A DNA stretch of 47,924 nucleotides from Variovorax soli NBRC 106424 (GTDB taxonomy: Bacteria; Pseudomonadota; Gammaproteobacteria; Burkholderiales; Burkholderiaceae_C): assembly GCF_001591385.1 (NCBI RefSeq), contig NZ_BCUU01000035.1:1-47924 (forward strand), in the 5' to 3' direction. Both the position numbers and the translations under genes were made by a program. Below are positions 7,895-16,084 of the stretch, piece by piece; position 1 is the first letter of the stretch, and each line of letters starts with the position of its first letter. Below the pieces are notes generated by a model, which ran no database searches, was not told the origin of the DNA, and was given only the letters and a program-made list of their open reading frames with translations.

Positions 7895-8770
7895 ATGTCC
7901 CGCCACTACCTGTCGCGCTCCCGCTTCCTCCGCCTGCTCGGCGCCTCGCTGCTGGCCGGCGGCCTCCTGCCCGCCCAAGCCCAGCAACAACAAGTCCTGC
8001 GCCTCACCGCCATCCCGGACGAAGCCCCCACCGAGCTGGCCCGCAAGGCCGCTCCGCTGGTGCGCTACCTCGAATCCAGGCTCGGCATGAAGGTTGAGTT
8101 CACCCCCGTCACCGACTACGCCGCCGCGGTCGAGACGCTGGCCAACCGCAAGATCGACCTGGCCTGGCTGGGCGGCTTCACCTTCGTGCAGGCGCAGGCG
8201 CGCTCGGGCGGCAAGGTGGTTCCGCTGGTGCAGCGCGAGGAAGACGCGAAGTTCCGCTCGGTGTTCATCACGGCCGATCCGGCCATTCGCTCGCTGGCCG
8301 ACCTCAAGGGCAAGGATCTGAGCTTCGGCGCGCAGAGCAGCACCTCGGGCCACCTCATGCCGCGCAGCTTCATGCTGCAGGCGGGCATCAATCCGGACAA
8401 GGACCTGCGCCGCGTGGCCTACAGCGGCGCGCATGACGCGACCATCGCGGCCGTGGCGGCGGGCAAGGTGCAGGCCGGCGCACTCAACATCTCGGTGTGG
8501 GAAAAGTTCGTGGCCGAGAAACGGGTCGACACGGCCAAGGTCCAGGTCTTCTACACGACGCCCACCTACCACGACTACAACTGGACGGTGCATGCCGACA
8601 TGCCCGCGCAATTGCAGGACAAGATCAAGGCCGCGATGCTGGCGCTCAGCCGCGACAACCCTGAGGGCAAGGAAGTGCTCGAGCTGCAGCGCGCCACGCG
8701 CTTCATTCCCACCGAGGCAGGCAACTACAAGGGCATCGAGGCGGCCGCGCGCAGCGCGGGGCTGCTCTGA
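7895..8770 (+). CDS. PhnD-like periplasmic binding protein, putative selenate transporter type
   Basis: This 291-residue exported solute-binding protein starts with a signal peptide (about 1-30: charged start, FLRLLGASLLAGGLLPAQA). The mature part has the PhnD/PtxB fold. Its motifs LTAIPDEAPTEL, FTPVTDYAAAVETL, LAWLGGFTFVQA and VAYSGAHDATIAAV match the family I recall as 'putative selenate ABC transporter substrate-binding protein' (TIGR04553). That name rests on genome association with selenium genes, not on measured binding, so phosphonate, phosphite or another oxyanion stays possible. It is the first gene of a four-gene import operon. It lies about 2.2 kb from the sen locus, which supports a selenium role. 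Confidence 0.8.
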   Translation: MSRHYLSRSRFLRLLGASLLAGGLLPAQAQQQQVLRLTAIPDEAPTELARKAAPLVRYLESRLGMKVEFTPVTDYAAAVETLANRKIDLAWLGGFTFVQAQARSGGKVVPLVQREEDAKFRSVFITADPAIRSLADLKGKDLSFGAQSSTSGHLMPRSFMLQAGINPDKDLRRVAYSGAHDATIAAVAAGKVQAGALNISVWEKFVAEKRVDTAKVQVFYTTPTYHDYNWTVHADMPAQLQDKIKAAMLALSRDNPEGKEVLELQRATRFIPTEAGNYKGIEAAARSAGLL

Positions 8771-8803
8771 TCACCCAACCCTGTCTCGATCGGAGCCGAT
8801 GAC

Positions 8804-9643
8804 GTGGACCTGCAGCTCCAAGGCGTAGCGGCACGCCATCCGGCGGCCCGGCCGGAGGCCGACCCCTCCCTGCAGCCGCTGGACCTGAAGATCGGCGCCG
8901 GCGAGCAGGTGGCGGTCATCGGTGCCTCGGGCGCGGGCAAGACCACCTTGCTGCAGGTGCTGGCGCTGGCCATGCGACCGGCGGCCGGCACGCTGTCCGT
9001 GGGTGAACTCAAGCCCTGGGCGCTGCCCCGCCGCGCACTGCAGCGCCTGCGCGGCCAGCTCTTCCTGGCGCCCCAGTTGCCGCCGCTGCCCCCCCGGCAG
9101 CGCGTGGTGACGGCCGTGCTGGCTGGCCGCCTGCCGGCCATGAGCCTGCTGGCCAGCGTGCGTTCGCTGTTCTATCCCAGCGACATTCCGGCCGCGCACG
9201 ATGCGCTCGACCGCTTCGATGTGGCCGACAAGCTCTTCGAGCGCGTCGACCGGCTCTCGGGCGGCGAACGCCAGCGCGTCGGGCTGGCCCGCGCGCTGGT
9301 GTCGCCGGCGCGCCTGTGGCTGGTCGACGAGCCCCTGTCCGCGCTGGATCCGGTGCATGCCCGGCAGGCGCTGGACGCCATGACGCAGGCCGCGCGCGAG
9401 CGCGGCGCCACGCTGGTGACCACCATGCACCAGGTGGACCTGGCGCTGGCCGCCTTCCCGCGCATCCTCGGGCTGCGCGAAGGCCGCCTGCTGTTCGACC
9501 TGCCCACCGAACAGGTGGACCGCGCGCTGCTCGAGCGCCTGTACGCCCAGCACGAGGACGAGTTGGACGGGGGCGCCGGTCCGCAGCACGCATCGCAGCC
9601 GCAGGCGGCGGTGCCCGCGCCGGTGGTGATGCACTGCCGGTGA
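8804..9643 (+). CDS. ABC importer ATPase, PhnC-like
   Basis: This 279-residue ATP-binding subunit starts at a GTG 33 bases after the binding-protein stop. Walker A is GASGAGKTT (residues 40-48), the signature is LSGGE (151-155), Walker B is LWLVDEP (171-177) and the H-loop His is near 209 (TTMHQVD). It powers import by the two permeases encoded next. The C-terminal 30 residues after the ATPase core are rich in Pro, Ala and Gln and look unstructured. The operon context gives the likely cargo (oxyanion, probably selenium species). Confidence 0.85.
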   Translation: MDLQLQGVAARHPAARPEADPSLQPLDLKIGAGEQVAVIGASGAGKTTLLQVLALAMRPAAGTLSVGELKPWALPRRALQRLRGQLFLAPQLPPLPPRQRVVTAVLAGRLPAMSLLASVRSLFYPSDIPAAHDALDRFDVADKLFERVDRLSGGERQRVGLARALVSPARLWLVDEPLSALDPVHARQALDAMTQAARERGATLVTTMHQVDLALAAFPRILGLREGRLLFDLPTEQVDRALLERLYAQHEDELDGGAGPQHASQPQAAVPAPVVMHCR

Positions 9644-9665
9644 CTCGAGAAAAAGAAAAGAAACC

Positions 9666-10523
9666 ATGAGCGCCCTGGCACCGCGCCTGCCTCCGCCGCA
9701 CGCATCGGCCGCGCCGCAGCGCGATCCGGCCTGGATCGGGCGCGTGTTCTGGCTGCTGGCCGCCTGCGTGATGCTGTGGCCGCTGCTGGTGGCCACCGAA
9801 TTCAAACCCTGGGCGCTGTTCGATGCGCGCAGCCTCGAAGTCACGGGCCGCTTCCTGCACAGCTTCTGGCCGCCGGCGCATTCGCCCGATTTCCTGCGGC
9901 TGGTGGCCGCCGAAACCTGGCGCACCGTGGCCATGGCCACGGCCGGGCTGGTGCTGGCCCTGCTGATCGCAGTGCCGGCCACGCTGGCATCGACCCGCGT
10001 GCTGTCGGTTTCGGCGCTGGCCGGCCGCATGGCCCGCGGGCCGTTCTGGCTGCGCCAGGCGGTGCGCGGCGCGCTGGTGGTGCTGCGCAGCATCCCCGAG
10101 CTGGTGTGGGCGCTGGTGTTCGTGCGGGTGGTCGGCCTGGGGCCCACGGCCGGCGTGCTGGCCATTGCGCTGACCTACGGTGGCATGCTGGGCAAGGTCT
10201 ACGGCGACATCCTCGAAAGCGGCGAGACGCATGCCACCGAGACGCTGCTGCGCAACGGCGGCTCACGCCTGCAGGCTTTCTTCTTCGGCCTGCTGCCGCA
10301 GAACGCGGCGGAGCTGATCAGCTACACGGTGTACCGCTGGGAATGCGCGATCCGCAGCTCCGTGGTGCTGGGCTTCGTCGGCGCCGGGGGCCTGGGCCAA
10401 TTGATGGACGGCTCGATGAAGATGTTCGCCGGCGCCGAGGTGCTGACCATGCTGCTGGTCTTCGTGGCGCTGGTGGCCCTGGCGGACCGCATCAGCGCCG
10501 AGCTGCGCAGGAGCCTGGGATGA
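9666..10523 (+). CDS. ABC importer permease 1, PhnE-like
   Basis: This 285-residue inner-membrane protein has one early membrane helix (WIGRVFWLLAACVMLWPLLVA, about 25-45). A binding-protein-dependent transport domain follows with four or more helices from about residue 85. The cytoplasmic coupling loop is seen around LLRNGGSRLQAFFFGLLPQ, equivalent to the EAA loop, and GFVGAGGLGQLMDGSM follows, as in PhnE. Its stop overlaps the next permease start (ATGA), so the two are made together as a heterodimer. Confidence 0.85.
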   Translation: MSALAPRLPPPHASAAPQRDPAWIGRVFWLLAACVMLWPLLVATEFKPWALFDARSLEVTGRFLHSFWPPAHSPDFLRLVAAETWRTVAMATAGLVLALLIAVPATLASTRVLSVSALAGRMARGPFWLRQAVRGALVVLRSIPELVWALVFVRVVGLGPTAGVLAIALTYGGMLGKVYGDILESGETHATETLLRNGGSRLQAFFFGLLPQNAAELISYTVYRWECAIRSSVVLGFVGAGGLGQLMDGSMKMFAGAEVLTMLLVFVALVALADRISAELRRSLG

Positions 10524-11365
10524 GCGCCCGCCGACAGAGGCCCTTGCCCGCCGCGGCCAACGCGCCCTATCGCCTGCCGCCGCCCATCTTCGACGCGCGC
10601 TGCCGCGCGTGCTGGTGCGTGGTGGCGGTGCTGGCGCTGGTGGCGGCCAGCTTCTGGAGCCTGGACCTGCAGTGGGCGCGCTTCCTGTCGCTGCAGGCGC
10701 TGCGCGACATGGGCCGCTTCGTGGCGGAGTTTTTCCCGCCCGACACTTCCGCCGCCTTCCTGGCCAATGTGGCCCGGGGCACATGGGAGACCTTCGCCAT
10801 GTCCACGCTGGGCACGCTGCTGGCCGCGCTCGCCGGCGTGGTGCTGGCCGTGCCCGCCAGCCGCATGCACCTGGGCGACGCTGCGCGCTTACGCACGCCG
10901 ATGCGCTTCGTGCTCAACGCCCTGCGGGCCGTGCCTGAACTGGTGTGGGCGGCGCTGTTGCTGATCGCCGCCGGACTCGGCCCCTTCGCCGGCACCCTGG
11001 CGCTGGCGGTGCACACCGCCGGGGTGCTGGGCCGCCTGTTTGCCGAAGCCGTCGAGAACGCCCCGCCGGGCCCCGGCGCCGCGCTGCGTGCGCAAGGCGT
11101 CGGCCCGGTGCGCGTCTTTCTCTACGCCACGCTGCCGCAGGTGCTGCCGCAACTGGTGAGCTACACGCTCTATCGCTGGGAGAACAACATCCGCGCCGCC
11201 ACCGTGCTCGGCGTGGTGGGCGCCGGCGGCCTGGGGCAGATGCTGGCCTTCCACATGGGCCTTTTCCAGATGGGCAAGACCGCCACCATCGTGGCGGCCA
11301 TGCTGCTGCTGGTGACGGGCGTGGACGCGCTCAGCTACGCGCTGCGCCGGCTCCTCACGCGCTGA
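10520..11365 (+). CDS. ABC importer permease 2, PhnE-like
   Basis: This 281-residue permease is a paralogue of the preceding one. It has an N-terminal helix (CWCVVAVLALVAASFWSL), a transport domain, the coupling loop ALRAQGVGPVRVFLYATLPQ and GVVGAGGLGQMLAFHM. ATG at 10520 overlaps the previous stop and is preferred to longer frames. It is the last gene of the transporter operon, and ends 13 bases from the convergent HPP-CBS gene. Confidence 0.85.
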   Translation: MSARRQRPLPAAANAPYRLPPPIFDARCRACWCVVAVLALVAASFWSLDLQWARFLSLQALRDMGRFVAEFFPPDTSAAFLANVARGTWETFAMSTLGTLLAALAGVVLAVPASRMHLGDAARLRTPMRFVLNALRAVPELVWAALLLIAAGLGPFAGTLALAVHTAGVLGRLFAEAVENAPPGPGAALRAQGVGPVRVFLYATLPQVLPQLVSYTLYRWENNIRAATVLGVVGAGGLGQMLAFHMGLFQMGKTATIVAAMLLLVTGVDALSYALRRLLTR

Positions 11366-11378
11366 TCGCGCCGCAAGG

Positions 11379-12590
11379 TCAGGCTGCTGCTGCCGCCATC
11401 TCCTCGCGCTCGGCGCGGAACACGGCCGCCACCAGGTCCGACTGCGTGAGGATGCCCACCAGCTTGTTGTCGTTGTCGACGATGGGAATGTGGTGGTGGC
11501 CAGTTGTCGCGAACAGCGGCACCAGGTCCACCAGCGGATTCTCTGCACGCGCCACCCGCACGCGGCGGGTCATGATCTGGCCCACCACCTCGGGCTTGGC
11601 GGAGTTGACCGTCGAGGTCCAGCGGATCAGCTTCTTGAGCTTGGCCTCGAAGCCCTCGTGCAGGTCGAGGTTGGCCGCGTTGAGAAAGTCCGCCAGCGTC
11701 AGGATGCCGACGATGCGGTTCACACGGTCGACCACCGGCAGCGCCTTGATGCGCTTGTCGCGCAGCAGCTGCCACGCATCCTGCAGCGGCGTGCCGAACG
11801 AGACGGTGATCACCTTGTCGGACATCACGTCGGCGCAGCGCGTCTGCGCCAGCATGCGCTGGTAGCCGGCCAGACGCGTCTGCCCGATCAGGGCCAGCAG
11901 GTCGTCGCGCGGCACGTCCAGGATCTGGTTGTAGCGCGCCAGCGCCGCATCCAGGTCGTGCTGGGTCGCCGCCGTGGCGCCGGCGCTGCCGGGGCCCTGG
12001 GCGTGGGGGTAACGCCGGCCGGTGGCGTTGTTCCAGACCAGGCCCGCAACCACCAGCAGCAACGAGTTGACGAAGACGGGCGCGAACGCGAAGTGGAAGT
12101 CCGTCACGCCGCCCATCACCATCAGCAGTGCGCTGGCGCCGCCGGGCGGGTGCAGGCAACGCAGGGCGAACATGGCGCCGATGGCCAGGCCCACCGCGAG
12201 GCCCGCGGCCATGTCGGTATGGCCGATCCAGCGTGCGCAGGCAATACCCACCAGCGCCGAGACCGTGTTGCCGGCCAGCACGGCCCAGGGCTGCGCCAGC
12301 GGGCTGGCCGGCACGCCGAACACCAGCACGGCGCTGGCACCCATGGGCGCGACGATCCAGGCGGCCTGGGTGCCCAGGCCCAGCATGTGGCACAGCACCG
12401 CCGTGAGCAGGATGCCGACGAAGGCGCCCACCGTGACGCGCAATCGCTCGCGTCCGTCCACCTGCATGCGCGCGGGCTTGAACGCGCGCAGCCAGGTCAC
12501 CGGGAAGATCGGCGCGTTCTCCGCAACGGGTCTGGAACTCATGACTTGTCGTTGTCTCCATGCATCAAAACGGTGCACATTGTTGCCCAT
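11379..12590 (-). CDS. HPP-family membrane protein with C-terminal CBS pair
   Basis: This protein of up to 403 residues has an N-terminal HPP domain of about four membrane helices, carrying the name-giving HPPGGASALLMVMGG. Two CBS modules follow (about residues 250-395; ADVMSDKVITV, VDRVNRIVGILTLADFL, IMTRRVRVARAENPLVDLV, VDNDNKLVGILTQSDL). CBS pairs usually bind adenine nucleotides and gate a transport domain. Some HPP proteins are linked to nitrite transport, but the substrate here is unknown. An alternative start is ATG at 12542 (387 aa); both have a GGAG about 13-14 bases upstream. It lies between the selenate-type importer and the sulfite reductase operon, so an oxyanion link is tempting but unproven. 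Confidence 0.78.
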   Translation of the reverse strand: MGNNVHRFDAWRQRQVMSSRPVAENAPIFPVTWLRAFKPARMQVDGRERLRVTVGAFVGILLTAVLCHMLGLGTQAAWIVAPMGASAVLVFGVPASPLAQPWAVLAGNTVSALVGIACARWIGHTDMAAGLAVGLAIGAMFALRCLHPPGGASALLMVMGGVTDFHFAFAPVFVNSLLLVVAGLVWNNATGRRYPHAQGPGSAGATAATQHDLDAALARYNQILDVPRDDLLALIGQTRLAGYQRMLAQTRCADVMSDKVITVSFGTPLQDAWQLLRDKRIKALPVVDRVNRIVGILTLADFLNAANLDLHEGFEAKLKKLIRWTSTVNSAKPEVVGQIMTRRVRVARAENPLVDLVPLFATTGHHHIPIVDNDNKLVGILTQSDLVAAVFRAEREEMAAAAA

Positions 12591-12699
12591 CGTTTCGTGG
12601 CTCGCTCCGAGTCCCTAGAATCCCCGCCTGTTTCACAGGCCTCGAACAGGGGCTGCCCACGACGCGGCCCTTATCCGGATCACGCCGGCAATCGCCTCG

Positions 12700-12790
12700 C
12701 GACCCGCATGAATGCTGGCGAATATGCTTATCCGCATAAGGCAAGAACCAAAAAATAGTTTGTTTCCATAAGCCCGACTTCTACAGTCGT
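12700..12790 (+). promoter_or_regulatory. Cys promoter/operator block, copy 1 (before cysI)
   Basis: The block contains the inverted repeat TTAT-CCGC-ATAA at 12728-12739, a second CATAAG downstream, and a likely -10 TACAGT at 12782-12787. A TTTGTT lies 17 bases upstream of the -10. Nearly the same block stands before cysH. A TTAT/ATAA inverted repeat just upstream of the promoter suits a LysR-type activator such as CysB. The predicted transcript start leaves a leader of about 60 bases before the cysI ATG. Confidence 0.6.
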
Positions 12791-12854
12791 TGCTCGCTTG
12801 CAGCCGCGTGGCGAGGCCGCGCATTGGTGTTGCCGCAAGCCAAGACCTTTCACG

Positions 12855-14651
12855 ATGTACCAATACACAGAATTCGATCGCCAGTTCGTACGCCAACGCG
12901 CAGCGCAGCACCGCGACCAGCTCGAACGCTGGCAAAAGGGCAAGATCTCCGAAGACGAGTTCCGACCCCTGCGGCTGCAAAACGGCTGGTATGTGCAGCG
13001 CTACGCCCCCATGCTGCGGGTGGCGGTGCCCTACGGCGAAATCTCCAGCGCCCAGTTGCGCGTGCTGGCCAAGATCGCCCGCGAGTACGACGAGCCCGAA
13101 GCGGAGGTCTACAAGAAGGCCACCGAAACGCAGGGCCTGCTGGGCACGCACAAGCTGCCCACGCACTACGCGCACTTCACCACGCGCCAGAACGTCCAGT
13201 TCAACTGGATTCCGCTGGCCAGGAGCGCCGACGTGATGGACCTGCTGGCCACGGTGAACATGCACGGCATCCAGACCAGCGGCAACTGCATCCGCAACAT
13301 CACCAGCGACGAGCGCGCCGGCGTGGCGGTGGACGAAGTGGCCGACCCGCGCCCCTATGCCGAAATCATGCGGCAGTGGAGCACGCTGCACCCCGAGTTC
13401 GCATTCCTTCCGCGCAAGTTCAAGATCGCCATCACCGGCGCCGCCGAAGACCGCGCCGCCACCGGCTGGCATGACGTGGGCCTGCGCCTGGTGAAGAACG
13501 AAGCCGGCGAGCTGGGCTTCCAGGTGCGCGTGGGCGGCGGCATGGGCCGCACCCCCATCGTGGGCACCGTGCTGCGCGAGTTCCTGCCGTGGAACCAGAT
13601 CATGAATTACCTGGAGGCCGTGGTTCGCGTCTACAACCGCTACGGCCGGCGCGACAACATGTACAAGGCGCGCATCAAGATCCTGGTGAAGGCCGAGGGC
13701 CAGCGCTACATCGACGACGTGGAAGAGGAATACAGGCAGATCCTCGCGCACGACGGCGCACCGCACACCATTCCGCAGGCCGAGCTGGACCGCGTGGCCG
13801 CTTCCTTCGTGCCGCCGGCGCTCGCCAGCCGCACGTACCAGCCGCTGGAGCAGACGGAAGCCGAACTGAAGGCCCAGGCCGAGGACGACACGCTCTTCGC
13901 CCGCTGGCTGCAGCGCAACGTGGCGCCGCACAAGAATCCGCAGCTGCGTGCGGTCACGCTGTCCTTCAAGCGCCGACTGCAGGCGCCCGGTGACGCATCG
14001 GCCAGCCAGCTCGACACCGCCGCCCTGCTGGCCGACCGCTTCTCGGCCGGCGAGGCGCGCGTCACGCACGACCAGAACCTGCTGCTGCCCTGGGTGCATG
14101 CCGAAGACCTGCATGCGCTGTGGCTGGCCGCCCGCGAGGCCGGCTTCGCCAGCACCAACGTGCACCTGCTCACCGACATGATCGCCTGCCCCGGCGGCGA
14201 CTTCTGCGCGCTGGCCAATGCACGCTCCATCCCCATTGCCGAGGCCATCACCGAGCGCTACCAGGACCTGGACGAGCTCGACGACATCGGCGAGATCGAC
14301 CTGCACATCAGCGGCTGCATCAATTCCTGCGGCCACCATCACAGCGGCCACATCGGCATCCTGGGCGTCGACAAGGACGGCAAGGAGTGGTACCAGGTGA
14401 CGCTGGGCGGCTCCGACGGCTCCGACCTCTCCGGTCCGGCGGTGGCCGGCAAGGTGGTGGGCCCCTCCTTCTCGGCGGCCGAGGTGCCGGACGTGATCGA
14501 GGCGGTGCTCAGCACCTACCGCGACACCCGCGAAGTCGTCGACGGCAAGCGTGAGAACTTCATCGACACGCTGCGCCGCGTGGGCATCGACCCCTTCAAG
14601 GCGGCAGCCAATGCGGCCCGCTTTGCCAAGGCCGAGGAGGTGGCGGCATGA
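12855..14651 (+). CDS. cysI: Assimilatory nitrite/sulfite reductase hemoprotein (CysI type)
   Basis: This 598-residue siroheme/[4Fe-4S] enzyme reduces sulfite to sulfide in sulfate assimilation. It has two ferredoxin-like half domains, the siroheme region with FTTRQNVQFNWIP and TSGNCIRNITSD, and the cluster cysteines in ACPGGDFCALANA (C-x5-C) and SGCINSCGHHHSG (C-x3-C). ATG at 12855 is chosen because the conserved start MYQYTEFDRQFV follows at once. No CysJ flavoprotein gene is nearby, so electrons may come from a ferredoxin such as the one encoded at 19075. It could in principle also reduce selenite to selenide for senC. The stop overlaps the next gene (ATGA). Confidence 0.87.
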   Translation: MYQYTEFDRQFVRQRAAQHRDQLERWQKGKISEDEFRPLRLQNGWYVQRYAPMLRVAVPYGEISSAQLRVLAKIAREYDEPEAEVYKKATETQGLLGTHKLPTHYAHFTTRQNVQFNWIPLARSADVMDLLATVNMHGIQTSGNCIRNITSDERAGVAVDEVADPRPYAEIMRQWSTLHPEFAFLPRKFKIAITGAAEDRAATGWHDVGLRLVKNEAGELGFQVRVGGGMGRTPIVGTVLREFLPWNQIMNYLEAVVRVYNRYGRRDNMYKARIKILVKAEGQRYIDDVEEEYRQILAHDGAPHTIPQAELDRVAASFVPPALASRTYQPLEQTEAELKAQAEDDTLFARWLQRNVAPHKNPQLRAVTLSFKRRLQAPGDASASQLDTAALLADRFSAGEARVTHDQNLLLPWVHAEDLHALWLAAREAGFASTNVHLLTDMIACPGGDFCALANARSIPIAEAITERYQDLDELDDIGEIDLHISGCINSCGHHHSGHIGILGVDKDGKEWYQVTLGGSDGSDLSGPAVAGKVVGPSFSAAEVPDVIEAVLSTYRDTREVVDGKRENFIDTLRRVGIDPFKAAANAARFAKAEEVAA

Positions 14652-15049
14652 AGCGCAACCTTCGCATCCTGTCCGCCGAAGAGCATGTGGACGACGGCTC
14701 GCCCAGCGTGCTGCAACTGGCCAACGATGCCGACCCGCTGGCCATCGAGGAAAACCTGCAGGACATCGAGCGCATCGACCTGAACTTTCCGAAGTTCACC
14801 GACGGGCGTGCGTACAGCCAGGCCTTCCTGCTGCGCCGGCGCCTGGGCTTCAAGGGCGACATCCGCGCCACCGGCGACGTGCTGATCGACCAGCTGGTGC
14901 AGATGGAGCGCACGGGCTTTTCGAGCGCGGTGCTGCGCGAAGGCGTGGACGTGTCCGACGCACAGCGCCAGTTCGACCGCTTTGCCGCGTTCTACCAGGG
15001 CGATGCGGTCCACACGGCGCCGCATTTCCTGGCGGCCGAGAAGGCCTGA
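14648..15049 (+). CDS. DUF934 protein, sulfite reduction accessory
   Basis: This 133-residue protein belongs to the DUF934/COG3749 family, often found next to cysI/cysH and described only as probably involved in sulfite reduction. Conserved-looking parts are IDLNFPKFTDGRAYSQAFLL and FSSAVLREGVDVSDA. It has no membrane segment and no cysteines. Its start overlaps the cysI stop, which strongly suggests a joint function with the reductase. The biochemical role is unknown. Confidence 0.82.
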   Translation: MKRNLRILSAEEHVDDGSPSVLQLANDADPLAIEENLQDIERIDLNFPKFTDGRAYSQAFLLRRRLGFKGDIRATGDVLIDQLVQMERTGFSSAVLREGVDVSDAQRQFDRFAAFYQGDAVHTAPHFLAAEKA

Positions 15050-15087
15050 TCGCGCGCGGCGCAGTATCGAGAAGCGGCGCCTCGGCA

Positions 15088-15930
15088 ATGCAACCCGAGG
15101 CTCGCGGACGCCGCCGGTGGCCATGGCTGCTGGCGGTGTTTCTGCTGCCCGCGGTGCTGCTGTCCACCGCGCTGCTGTTCGCGAGCGACCTGCTCTACCG
15201 CCGAGCCGCCGCCCGGGCGCCGGCATTTCCCTTTCCCGCCTGCCAGAAAGTCTGGGCGCACCGCGGCTGGGCACCCGCCGGCGGCGAGAACAGCCTGCAA
15301 AGCGTCCAGGGCGCCTTCGAACGAGGCGCCGCCGGCGTGGAGATCGACATTCTTTTCGACCACGAACTGCAGGACTTCGTGGTCTCCCATGACAGGCCCT
15401 TCACCCTGTTCAACGGCAAACCCCTGCGGCTGGAGACGGTGCTGTCGCGCCACACGCACGGCAGCGGCTTCTTCTGGCTCGATGCCAAGGACCTCCGCAA
15501 GCTTTCGCCCCTGGCCGCCCGCAAGGCCACGCAACGGCTCGCAGCGCTCATCCAGCACTACGGGCTGGGCGAGCGTGCGCTGGTGGAATCGGGCAACCCG
15601 CTGTACCTGTCCTGGCTGGCAAGCCGCGGTGTCCACACGAGCTATGCGGTCAGCCCCAACGACAGGAAATACGCCGCGCCGGTCTACCGCCTGCATGCGG
15701 CCGTGACCAAGCTGGGCTATGCGCTGGCGGGCGCGAGCGCCATTTCCATGGACATCTCGCGGTACACGCCGGTTGCGGCCGCCACCTTCGACAAGGCCGC
15801 CGTCCTGCTCTCGACCGTCAACGACCCCGGCACACTGCTGCGCCTGAGCGGCGTTCCCGAGGTGAGGGTCATCCTGTCGGACCACGACCACTTCGAGCTT
15901 TCTGCCTGCGCCGGCCGCGCATCGCCCTGA
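15088..15930 (+). CDS. Glycerophosphodiester phosphodiesterase-like membrane-anchored protein
   Basis: This 280-residue protein has an N-terminal membrane helix or uncleaved signal (about 12-36, WPWLLAVFLLPAVLLSTALL). A GDPD-like TIM-barrel domain follows. Visible active-site features are HRGWAPAGGENS, AGVEIDILFDHELQDFVVSHD and WLDAKDL. The second metal-site residues look partly changed from the family, so true phosphodiesterase activity is not certain. It sits 38 bases after the DUF934 gene, inside the sulfur assimilation cluster, where it has no obvious role. It may simply share the transcript. Confidence 0.65.
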   Translation: MQPEARGRRRWPWLLAVFLLPAVLLSTALLFASDLLYRRAAARAPAFPFPACQKVWAHRGWAPAGGENSLQSVQGAFERGAAGVEIDILFDHELQDFVVSHDRPFTLFNGKPLRLETVLSRHTHGSGFFWLDAKDLRKLSPLAARKATQRLAALIQHYGLGERALVESGNPLYLSWLASRGVHTSYAVSPNDRKYAAPVYRLHAAVTKLGYALAGASAISMDISRYTPVAAATFDKAAVLLSTVNDPGTLLRLSGVPEVRVILSDHDHFELSACAGRASP

Positions 15931-15984
15931 ATGCGCTCGGGCCGATTCATTCGCGCCATATCCGGAACACCGCGCAAACCGCGC

Positions 15985-16076
15985 CGGAACCCGCATGAAC
16001 ACTGGCGCATTTGCTTATCCGCATAAAGCGCGAACCAAAAAATCGTTGGGATCCATAAGGCTCGTCCCTACAGTCT
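15985..16076 (+). promoter_or_regulatory. Cys promoter/operator block, copy 2 (before cysH)
   Basis: This is the second copy of the block seen before cysI. It has TTAT-CCGC-ATAA at 16015-16026, a -35 candidate TTGGGA at 16046-16051, a 17-bp spacer that again contains CCATAAGG, and -10 TACAGT at 16069-16074. The predicted start lies only a few bases before the cysH ATG at 16085, so the leader is very short. The order and spacing of elements are the same in both copies. Confidence 0.6.
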
Positions 16077-16084
16077 CTTTCAAC

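Noticed and set aside
9009..10232. Long minus-strand frames over the ABC transporter genes
   Set aside because: They are antisense to intact Walker and permease motifs and are rich in Arg and Ala without domains.
12708..12758. Conserved 16-codon frame (MNAGEYAYPHKARTKK) as a leader peptide of the cys operons
   Set aside because: It lies upstream of the predicted promoter, the second copy has no matching stop, and there are no Cys codons. The likeness comes from the duplicated operator DNA.
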